Positions 55,227-64,000 of a stretch of DNA of 64,000 bases are shown piece after piece (the first letter of the stretch is position 1; the number at the start of each line of letters is the position of its first letter). The DNA is from Lotus japonicus (taxonomy: Eukaryota > Streptophyta > Magnoliopsida > Fabales > Fabaceae). The notes below the pieces were generated by a model. It saw nothing but the letters and a program-made list of their open reading frames with translations. It was not told the origin of the DNA and did no database searches. Position numbers and translations under genes: made by a program. The stretch is from contig NC_080045.1 of assembly GCF_012489685.1 (NCBI RefSeq), positions 48,009,096 through 48,073,095 on the forward strand. The letters run 5' to 3'.

Positions 55227-55231
55227 ATTGC

Positions 55232-55766
55232 TAAGTTAGAAGAAATAGTTGCTTGTGATGCCTCTGATTGTAGAAATGAATCCAAGTATGAAAAGTCTTT
55301 TCAAGGATTCCTGGCTAAGAGCGTAGATAGAAGCTTAATGGCTTCAATGATCTATGGCGTAAGCAGAAATGGAATGCATGGCATTGGCTATTCTAAACCA
55401 ATTAGAAATGAGCCCTCTATGTCTAAAGCAAAATCTTTGTATGAATGTTTCGTTCCCTCGGGTACCATATTGCCTGATCCTTTACCTGCTGAAGTTGCTA
55501 AACCCCCTCTCAAAAAGGGATCTTTCTCCATGTCTAAATATCATGCAAAAATTCCTTTACATTATCATGTTGAGAAACCCAAGGTGATCAGAACCTCTGG
55601 GGTAACTAACAAGAAAGGACCCAAAAAGTGGGTACCTAAGGACAAGATTATCTATGTTGCAGATATCCTTGATAGCTCCACTGAAACACCAATCATGGTA
55701 TCTAGACAGTGGATGCTCGCGTCACATGACGGGAGAAAGGCGTATGATCCAAGAGCTAAAACTTAA
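55232..55766 (+). pseudogene. gag: S2 gag, right copy, C-terminal part
   Basis: It continues the coiled-coil and C-terminal region after the solo LTR and ends at TAA 55764-55766, overlapping pol in the +1 frame. No further stop was seen. Confidence 0.88.
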
Positions 55767-58739
55767 GCCAGGAGGCGAAGTTGGCTTTGGTGGGAACGAA
55801 AAGGGTAAAATTGTTGGTACTGGTACTATTGTGTAGATAGTAGTCCATGCATTGATAATGTGTTATTGGTAGACGGCTTAACTCATAACTTATTGTCTAT
55901 AAGTCAATTAGCTGACAAGGCTTATGATGTTATTTTCAATCAAAAGTCTTGCAGGGCTGTAAGTCAGATCGATGGTTCTGTTCTGTTTAACAGCAAGAGG
56001 AAGAACAACATTTATAAGATCAGATTATCTGAGTTGGACGCTCAGAATGTGAAGTGCCTTCTGTCTGTTAATGAAGAGCAGTGGGTATGGCATAGACGGT
56101 TAGGGCATGCCAGTATGAGAAAGATTTATCAGCTGAGTAAGCTAAACCTTGTCAGGGGCTTACCCTCTCTGAAGTTCTCTTCAGACGCTCTTTGTGAAGC
56201 ATGTCAGAAAGGCAAATTCACTAAAGTCCCTTTCAAGGCAAAGAATGTTGTCTCAACCTCAAGGCCGTTGGAACTTCTGCATATCGACCTTTTTGGACCA
56301 GTGAAAACTGAGTCTATAGGTGGCAAGAGATATGGGATGGTCATCGTTGACGACTATAGCCGCTGGACATGGGTAAAATTTCTAACCCGCAAGGATGAGT
56401 CTCATGCTGTGTTCTCTACCTTCATCGCCCAAGTGCAAAACGAGAAGGCTTGTAGGATTGTGCGTGTCAGAAGTGACCATGGTGGAGAGTTTGAGAATGA
56501 CAAGTTTGAGAGTCTGTTTGATTCCTATGGAATTGCACATGATTTCTCTTGTCCCAGAACTCCTCAACAAAATGGTGTTGTTGAGAGGAAGAACATAACT
56601 CTTCAGGAGATGGCTAGAACCATGCTCCAAGAAACTGGCATGGCTAAGCACTTTTGGGCAGAGGCAGTAAACACAGCGTGTTACATTCAGAACAGAATCT
56701 CTGTGAGACCAATTCTGAATAAGACTCCTTAAGAATTGTGGAAGAACATTAAACCCAACATTTCTTACTTTCATCCTTTTGGTTGTGTCTGTTATGTTCT
56801 TAATACTAAGGATAGATTGCATAAATTTGATGCTAAGTCTTCTAAATGTCTATTACTTGGTTACTCTGAAAGATCTAAAGGTTTTAGATTTTACAATACT
56901 GATGCTAAGACTATTGAAGAGTCTATTCATGTTAGATTTGATGATAAGTTTGACTCTAATCAGTCAAAACTAGTTGAGAAATTTGCAGATTTAAGCATTA
57001 ATGTTTCTGACAAAGGCAAAGCTCCAGAGGAAGCTAAGCCAGAGGAAGATGATCCAGAAGAAGAACCTGGTCCCTCTGATTCACAACCTCAGAAGAAAAG
57101 TAGAATCATTGCATCACATCCTAAGTCATTGATTCTGGGCAACAAAGATGAACCAGTCAGACCCTCTGAAGAGACCTTGCTCAGTCTGAAAGGATTGGTG
57201 TCCTTAATTGAACCCAAGTCCATAGATGAAGTTCTTCAGGATAAGGATTGGATTCTAGCTATGGAAGAAGAGTTGAATCAATTTTCCAAGAATGATGTTT
57301 GGAGCCTAGTGAAGAAACCTCAAAGTGTTCATGTGATTGGAACCAAACGGGTTTTCAGAAACAAGCTGAATGAGAAAGGAGATGTAGTGAGAAACAAGGC
57401 AAGGCTAGTTGCTCAAGGCTACAGTCAGCAAGAAGGAATTGACTACACTGAAACGTTTGCTCCAGTAGCTAGACTAGAAGCAATCAGACTGCTGATCTCT
57501 TTCTCAGTGAATCACAACATAGTACTTCATCAGATGGATGTGAACAGTGCCTTCCTAAATGGTTATATATCAGAGGAAGGCTATGTTCATCAACCCCCAG
57601 GTTTTAAAGATGAGAAAAATCCAGACCATGTGTTCAAACTGAAGAAATCACTCTATGGTCTGAAGCAAGCACCCAGAGCATGGTATGAGAGACTCAGCTC
57701 ATTCCTTCTGGAGAATGAGTTTGTAAGGGGTAAAGTAGATACAACTCTCTTTTGCAAAACATACAAAGATGATATCTTAATTGTGCAAATCTATGTTGAT
57801 GATATAATATTTGGCTCTGCTAATCAATCTCTATGCAAAGAATTTTCTAAGATGATGCAGGCTGAATTTGAGATGAGTATGATGGGAGAACTAAAGTACT
57901 TTCTGGGAATACAAGTTGATCAAACACCAGAAGGAACATATATCCATCAGAGCAAGTACACTAAAGAACTTCTAAAGAAGTTCAACATGCTGGAATCTAC
58001 AGTGGCCAAGACTCCAATGCATCCTACATGCATTCTGGAGAAAGAAGATGCAAGTGGTAAAGTTTGTCAGAAGCTCTATCGTGGTATGATAGGATCTCTT
58101 CTATATTTAACTGCATCTAGGCCAGATATATTGTTTAGTGTTCATTTATGTGCTCGTTTCCAATCAGATCCAAGGGAAACCCACTTAACTGCTGTTAAGA
58201 GGATCATAAGGTATCTGAAAGGCACCACTAACCTTGGCTTGATGTATAAGAAAACATCAGAGTATAAGCTTTCAGGTAATTGTGATGCTGATTATGCTGG
58301 AGATAGAACAGAGAGAAAAAGCACTTCTGGAAATTGCCAATTTCTGGGAAGCAACTTAGTTTCATGGGCAAGCAAGAGGCAATCAACCATTGCACTATCC
58401 ACTGCAGAGGCAGAATATATCTCAGCAGCAATATGCAGCACTCAGATGCTCTGGATGAAACATCAGCTGGAGGATTATCAGATCCTTGAGAGCAATATCT
58501 CAATCTATTGTGATAACACTGCTGCAATATCTTTGAGTAAGAATCCTATCTTACATTCAAGGGCAAAGCACATTGAGGTAAAGTATCATTTTATTAGAGA
58601 TTATGTTAAGAAGGGCGTACTTCTTCTGAAGTTTGTTGATACTGACCATCAATGGGCAGATATCTTTACAAAGCCCGTAGCAGAGGATAGATTTAATTTT
58701 ATTCTGAAAAATCTGAATATGGACTTTTGTCCAGTATGA
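55654..58739 (+). pseudogene. pol: S2 pol (frameshift and nonsense)
   Basis: Protease WYLDSGCSRHMTG, then a 1-nt deletion near 55829 that shifts the frame. Integrase runs from 55860 with HHCC and D-D35E (VERKN). TAA at 56730-56732 stands where relatives have TAT. RT (QMDVNSAFLNG, YVDDIIFGS) and RNase H (DADYAGD, STAEAEYISAA) then run open from 56736 to the stop at 58739. Other changes visible against S1: TKRVFRN for TKWVFRN and a missing RTRSAF segment near 57160. Confidence 0.92.
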
Positions 58740-59175
58740 AGATGATTCATAACCTCTGACTATGATACTTCTTTATCAGAAGATGTCTAGTCCAGAAGGT
58801 AACTCTATTAGAGTGTATGTACCCATTGGTGCTGACTCTGAAACTGAGACAGTAAACGTGTGTCAGTATCTCTGATGCATAGTTCCTTGTGCCCGTGTAA
58901 CAGTCTGTCATAATGAGTGTAGATGTGCTTCTCTCCTGCGTGTGATATGTGTATTTACTGTTACTACGATGTCTTTAATTTTTAACCGTTGATTTTAACT
59001 TGTTTTCTTGATCAACAACGGTTACTTTTAAAAACCCACTATACACACACGTTCTCCTACACTTAAGGTTTTACATTCTCTCTCTTCAGTTTTTCAAAAC
59101 CTCTCTCCCACGATCTCTCTCTCTCTATTCATCATCTTCATCTTCATTTCTACCCAAAACCTTCAACCGCTCAAG
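58740..59175 (+). other. Spacer and leader between pol and the env-like ORF of S2
   Basis: Homologous to 28577-29021: AACCGTTGAT/ATCAACAACGGTT pair, CACTATACACACACG and a pyrimidine-rich leader with a short TC run (about 59115-59127). No ORF. Confidence 0.55.
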
Positions 59176-60897
59176 ATGGTGAGACAAACCAGAAATGAAG
59201 CCGCAGATGCAACCAGGTTTCCTCATATTGTAGTAGGTCAAGCTACAGGTCAATTGGGTCCTGAAACTCCAACTCAAGCTCCGGCTCAAGGGCAGATGAT
59301 TCCGATTGCAGAACGGGGCTGTGCCGTTCACTGCGTTTATGCTCCAGAAGAACTCCAAGTGCTTGCTGAATGGAGATTTGACCTGGATAATATAGCTGCA
59401 AATGGGTATGATCTTCATCCCGAAGTTCAAGTTCAGGGATGGGAAGAGTATTTCAACAGGCTTAGAGGTCCAATCTATGACAAATTGGTCAAGGAATTCT
59501 GGAAACACGCTGAGTGTGATGATACTCAGGTGGTTTCGTACATAGCTGGAAGGAGGATAATCATCACGGAGAAATCTATTGTGAATCTGCTGGGTGCACA
59601 CACTGGAACTGGGTATAGATTTCAACTGACTGAATCCAAGTTGAAACCCAAAACAAAGGAAGAAACCAACAAGGCTCTTTACACCAACTACAAACCTGGC
59701 AATACCGATTACAAAGTGATGGATCTTCATCCTAAGCTCAGAATCTGGCACAAGATTCTGCTCAACTGTATCAACCAGAGGCCAAAGGGTAGTTCTCCTA
59801 ACTACATCAACTTCTGCCAGAAGGCGATGCTATTCTTTATTCAGGATAAGAAGAAGATCTGTCTTCCCTTCTTCTTGTTTTCTTACCTGAAAGAATGCAT
59901 CAGGAAGTCCAGAACCACTGCATCCATCAAGTCTGCTATCAAGTACATTCCTTTTGGAAGACTTCTCTCAGATCTTTTCATTGAAAGTAAACTTGTGGAA
60001 GATCTGACCAAGGCTGGCTACACAGAGGATCTGACCATGATTGTGAGTGATGTCTTCACATCCACATCTTTGAAGAAGATGGGATTGGTCAAGAAGAGGA
60101 TAGACCCTGCTCATGAAGATACTTCAGATGAAGTCAGAAGAAGAAGAATCCCTCTGAATGACTATCCTTTGTAGACTCAGGCAGACAACCCAGAAGCTAT
60201 CAGGTGCTACGTTGAAGATCTAAGAGAACAAGGCTTTGAAATTGATGTATATGAGTTCTTCAGGCGATTGCCACCAGCAATAGAATTTGACTCTCCTCCC
60301 AAGAGGAAAGTTCAGAGAAAAATGGTATTGGAGGAATCTTCTGAGGAGTCTGATGTCCCTCTGAAGAAGAAAAAAAAGGCTGATAAGAGGAAGCATGCTG
60401 AAACCACTTTGCCTAATGATGCTGATGATGGTCATAATGAAGATGGTCCTTCTACTCCAAAGAAGAAGAAGAAACAAGTCAGAATTGTGGTGAAGCCTAC
60501 CAGGGTGGAACCCTGTTGCTGCAGTTATCAGAAGAGAGTCTTCTGCCAAAGTGACTCGGTCTGCTGTGCGTTCATCAAGTAAGTCAGTTGTCATTGAATC
60601 TGATGATGATTTAAATTCCATTGATGCACTCCCCATCTCTACACTTCTTAACCGCACCGCCACCCAACTCACTCCTATCCCGGAGTCCCAACCAGCCACT
60701 CAAACCACATCTCCACCAAATTCCCCAAGGTCTTCATTCTTCCAACCTTCCCCACATGAAGCACCTCTCTGGAATATGCTTCAGAACCAACCTACCGGAA
60801 CCTCTGATCCAACCTCACCCATTACCATTCAATACAATCCATTAACATCTGAACCCATTATTCTTGAACCCTCTGAACCTGAACTCACAATTCCTGT
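59176..60897 (+). pseudogene. S2 env-like ORF, N-terminal half (broken)
   Basis: Open for 332 codons to TAG at 60172-60174 (Trp in S1). It then continues in frame through basic clusters (PPKRKVQRK, PKKKKKQVR) to a 1-nt insertion near 60513, and in the next frame from 60551. Gypsy LTR C2 cuts it at 60898, removing the Pro-rich linker and coiled coil. The first 330 codons are the best-preserved N-terminal domain in the window. They show that S1 lost a Trp codon at 29289 and two bases near 29518. Confidence 0.88.
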
Positions 60898-61321
60898 TGT
60901 AACACCCCGATTTCGGTGGCGTCACTTTAGTAACCAAAAAGAAATACTTAAGCGGAAAAACGTGAATTATTTTTTTTTGATAATATAATTAAAGACAGAA
61001 AGAGATGAAACTCTAAAACGAAAGATAACAGAACTAATATACAATATAATTACAGCCCCCATTGTAAGTTGTAAACCACGTCACGAGTAAACCTCCAGTG
61101 ACGGAAAGTAAAAGAGAGTAACGCCCGTAGGCAAAAGTACAAACCAAAAGAAAAGTCAAGTGTCCGCAACACTATCCCTCAAAATGAGAATGAGTTAGCC
61201 CAGATGGCCCTAAACAAGACCTCCTAGCCCAACCAACTCTCTGTGATCCCCGTAGAGGAACCACACAAAAAGCTATAGGCGGGAAACTACCCTGTCCCCA
61301 AAGAAACAATGACGGTCAGAG

Positions 61322-61531
61322 CTAAGACTCTATTCCTACACTAATCCCATCTCGAGTAAGTCGCTCGGTGACCAGCGGGGTCGACCACCCATGAACCGTA
61401 GTCCTCCTGATCAAGCTTCTCCAACCTAGTTTCCCCCGAAGGGTGAACCATCGTGAACCGGTCCGCCATGGACATCTGACAAAGGCGTAGTCCGCCCAAA
61501 CACACACAGAAGACGCGAGGGTCAACTCCAA
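61322..61531 (-). pseudogene. LTR-embedded ORF remnant in C2
   Basis: The upstream segment (MELTLASSVCVWADYA) matches C1. A frameshift then a deletion removes the W..D..G core and the acidic tail. The sequence jumps from the WST region to the LTR 3' end. Confidence 0.6.
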
Positions 61532-62141
61532 AGAATTATATAATTAATAAAACCAGATATATAGGATAATAGTTATTAGCCTCTCAGGCTTATAAGTTTA
61601 GGGATAACATCCTAGGGTTGCATGTATCACAATGAATATAAAAGATCATAATAACAATTAGCATGCCTCAACTAGGATAAACAAGTACCAATCACACTCA
61701 GCAACTAAGTCAGAATGTATGTTGCATGACATGCAATGCTGGTTGACAAGATGCATTCCGGAAGAAGGATGGACACCAACGAGTCAGCCCTAACACCGGC
61801 CATAGTGGGACCATTCCGCTCGGGCGTCTCTTACACCACACAAAAGTAGTCAGATCAGCAGTGAACCCGTAGGTCTGCCATTCCGTCTACTACTGAGGAC
61901 CACCATAGTGTCCTAAATATGGAAATCCGGGTCTTATGACCATTTTGGAATCCACCGAGGTCCGGCATCCCACCGTGTATTAACCTCAAAATGAGTGCAT
62001 GAATGCAAGTGATTAGCCAAACAACGTCTCCGACCTCACTCGACACGTCGCCACGTGTTCTAATTAACTTAATGTCTCTAAAAGAATACCCTAAGGTAAA
62101 TGTCGATTATGCGACAAAATGAATTAATCAAGAGAAGAAGA

Positions 62142-62302
62142 ATGTACTTTGGAACTCATGGTTCCCGGCTAAACTTTAGATAGCCAAACATTAAACTGCT
62201 CATCGAGCGAAAGAGTACGATTGTACTTGGAAACTTAAAGTTTCCGGCTAAACTTTAGATAACCAAACAATAACCTGCTCATCGAGCAAAAGAGTATCAA
62301 CA
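62142..62302 (-). repeat. Two-copy 80-bp tandem repeat in C2
   Basis: Units at about 62142-62222 and 62223-62302, both containing GGCTAAACTTTAGATA and CTGCTCATCGAGC. They occupy the slot that holds a different minisatellite in C1. Confidence 0.8.
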
Positions 62303-63498
62303 TACTCAGAAATTTGTAAATTCCTCAAAGCTTGGACTCGACGACACTTCTCACATTTTCAAAACTAATACTCAAGCTCTACGCTCTTATCTAAGGTTGT
62401 TGTCATTGTTCAAGGGTTTTAGAGATTAATTAATGTCTTATGAATTTTCCTTGAGAAAATAGGTTTCTTTTAGTCTTATAACATTCCTATGAGTTTCAGG
62501 GATCCCATAATCCCAAATAATTTCTGAGAAGGTCTCGGTCCATCAAAACATAACAAGGTCCGAACTCCGTTCGTCCTTTCAAACTCTCTCAAAATCTCAT
62601 AAAAATTCGGCATGACTTGCCCGCAATCCTCACTCCTCAGAATCACAGTTATGAGTGGAATAACATAAAACAGCTCAATCAATAACCATAAACAGCATAT
62701 TCCAACACATCCTAGATTAACCATTTAGCACATAACATGTGAATCATTTAGCACCCAATATCATGGCATCAAGTACTCAACAAGATCAGCCGAAGCCTCA
62801 GAAATCATTTCAGACATTTAGCAATTAAGTGCATAACACATAAATCAAGTCGTATTCGTCGACACCTAAAGCATTATCTAGTAATTCAGAGAGTAGCCCT
62901 CACCTGTAGCTCCTCCAGCGTTTTCCTCACAAACTCCTTCACGTTCCTCGCCTTGATCTCCAGGAACCTCCTCAATAGAACCTTAAGCAAAAATCACAGA
63001 AATTAACACGATGAATCAGAAACTCAGCAAACGATAAGTCCTAGGATTACACGGTACATTACAAACTCCGCGGTACGACAATCTAACGCGTTAAGACAAG
63101 TTTTCGAAAAAGTCGGATTTCCTCCCCCCCTTGGTATAGCTCTCGGCCACTTTCCTTAATTGGGAGGGTCGATTTTTCTTCGATCAAACTTGGTTCCTAG
63201 GTTAACATAAGCCGTAACTAAGACGGTTCTAAGCTCGGAAAAATTTTCGGATCGAAAACTGATATAAGGGTAGTTTGGTCATTATTTTCAGCTCAGAATT
63301 TCAAAACTGGATTTTTGAAAAACAAATTGGATGGGGACGTCAACAACGACGTTTATGACGACTAATCCTACTAGCACTAAGCCAAGTCGATAGTTTACAG
63401 CTTAAAGGTTGCGACTTTGCCTAAAAATGGGTATTTGATGCAAAAATTGATCCCGGCGGCATTTCGTCGACATCTGACAAAATCTAATCCGCAGAACA

Positions 63499-64000
63499 TG
63501 TAACGCCCCGATTTCTCGAGTGTTACACAGTAACTAATTAACCAATTTTCGTAAAGAGTTTTCGTCGATTCACTTATTAATCTTGAATTAATGATAAAAG
63601 TTCAATTTTACAAAATTCTCGAAATTTAACCATTTCAAACTTGCGGAAATAAACATCAACCTAAACCTCAAACTTTATTAATCATTGAAAAGAGTATGAA
63701 ATAAATATCCGGAAGAAAACTTCAAAGTAAATTACATCAAGTTAAACTATCTCAACTAAAATAAAGTAATGGTTCAATACTTCCAAAACTCGGTACTCTC
63801 AACCCAAAAGAAAAATGGATGTCTGACAACCCAACCATATCCTTGGCCCCTTCCTCTTTATCTTCTTCCTCTTCATCAGAAGTGTAGTCGTCATCTGTAG
63901 TGGCTCGTCACGTAGCATCAACTCCTAAGAATGAGTTGTCGCCATTATCTTCACGACCATCTACCCCCCCCAAATAAACACATAGCAAACAAGCAGGGTC
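63499..64000 (-). repeat. Gypsy LTR D (antisense), cut by the window edge
   Basis: TGTAACGCCCCGATTTCTCGAGTGTTACACAG at its left end is the reverse complement of the A/B LTR 3' terminus. It is inserted in C2 after GAACA (63494-63498). The minus strand at 63961-64000 shows GACCCTGCTTGTTTG, a G-run and TAG before an ATG, the same layout as A and B. Confidence 0.85.
63860..63960 (-). pseudogene. LTR-embedded ORF remnant in D
   Basis: ATG at 63960 follows a G-run and TAG, and the first codons read MVVKIMATTHS before a stop. The RVYVGDA and proline motifs are missing. An acidic Asp/Glu-rich stretch follows in another frame. It is a decayed, internally deleted member of the LTR ORF family. Confidence 0.5.

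Larger units (their letters stand above)
49430..55230 (+). repeat. Right copy of the duplicated 5.8-kb sirevirus block
   Basis: Matches 36661-42465. Its left edge is continuous with S4 gag. Its right edge is the end of the S3-derived solo LTR plus the first bases of its TSD. Confidence 0.93.
51365..60897 (+). mobile_element. Sirevirus S2 (right copy), 3' end lost
   Basis: LTR 51365-52569, gag 52642-54014 and 55232-55766 (split by a solo LTR), pol 55654-58739, spacer, and env-like ORF 59176-60897 cut by gypsy LTR C2. No 3' LTR is in the window. Several nonsense and frameshift mutations make it inactive. Confidence 0.93.
60898..63498 (-). repeat. Gypsy LTR C2 (antisense), interrupted by D
   Basis: It starts TGTAACACCCCGATTTCGG at 60898 with CCTGT before it. 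It can be followed against C1 to 63498, where the end of LTR D begins. It contains a shortened LTR ORF (61322-61531), an 80-bp tandem repeat (62142-62302), a donor-like GTGAGGG (first G at 62903, minus strand), and a segment from about 63170 that matches C0 and C1. Shorter than C1 by about 600 bp over the same interval. Confidence 0.88.

Noticed and set aside
1..64000. Host protein-coding genes, tRNAs, rRNAs or microRNA precursors.
   Set aside because: Every long ORF could be assigned to an LTR retrotransposon or its LTR, and I saw no tRNA or rRNA landmark. Short non-coding genes cannot be excluded by eye.

Overview
The window is plant nuclear DNA, most likely from a eudicot and probably a legume. 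That is an inference from the SIRE1-type sireviruses and the Tekay/Del-like Ty3/gypsy chromoviruses that fill it. I found no host gene, tRNA or rRNA. Essentially every base belongs to a nested LTR retrotransposon, a solo LTR or an LTR fragment.

Layout. Positions 1-20023 are a Ty3/gypsy chromovirus (A) whose 5' LTR runs off the left edge. Its integrase is split by a complete but largely non-coding gypsy element (B, 5479-15454, TSD TACAA) and again by a solo sirevirus LTR (15489-16653, TSD GATGG). Positions 20024-21021 are an older gypsy LTR fragment (E). Positions 21022-32637 are a sirevirus (S1: LTR, gag, pol, env-like ORF, plus an antisense ORF). A solo gypsy LTR (C0, 24999-26393, TSD GTGTT) splits its integrase. 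Its 3' LTR is lost next to a truncated antisense gypsy LTR (C1, 32638-36660).

Positions 36661-60897 hold a rearranged sirevirus cluster. Element S2 carries an inserted element S3, and beside them is an inverted element S4. The block was tandemly duplicated with a period of about 12.77 kb. The S3/S4 junction created by the duplication forms an inverted repeat with 4.5-kb arms and a 0.78-kb loop. In the right-hand copy S3 is only a solo LTR with the same TSD (ATTGC). S2 then continues through pol and a broken env-like ORF until another antisense gypsy LTR (C2, 60898-63498). C2 is itself cut by gypsy LTR D (63499 to the window edge).

How the parts work. The sireviruses show LTR promoter (TATAAATAG), tRNA-iMet primer site, gag with one CCHC knuckle, pol (PR-INT-RT-RH) in the +1 frame, a leader spacer, and an env-like ORF. 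Only the S3 and S4 gag frames are uninterrupted at full length. The chromoviruses have very long LTRs (about 2.6 to 4 kb). Several of these carry a protein-coding ORF inside the LTR, downstream of a conserved GTRAGGG splice-donor-like site. This LTR-embedded ORF is shared by three diverged families (A, B, C) with identical residue spacing. It is the most interesting signal in the window. Next are the antisense ORF of S1 with its own TATA box and the sirevirus hairpin locus.
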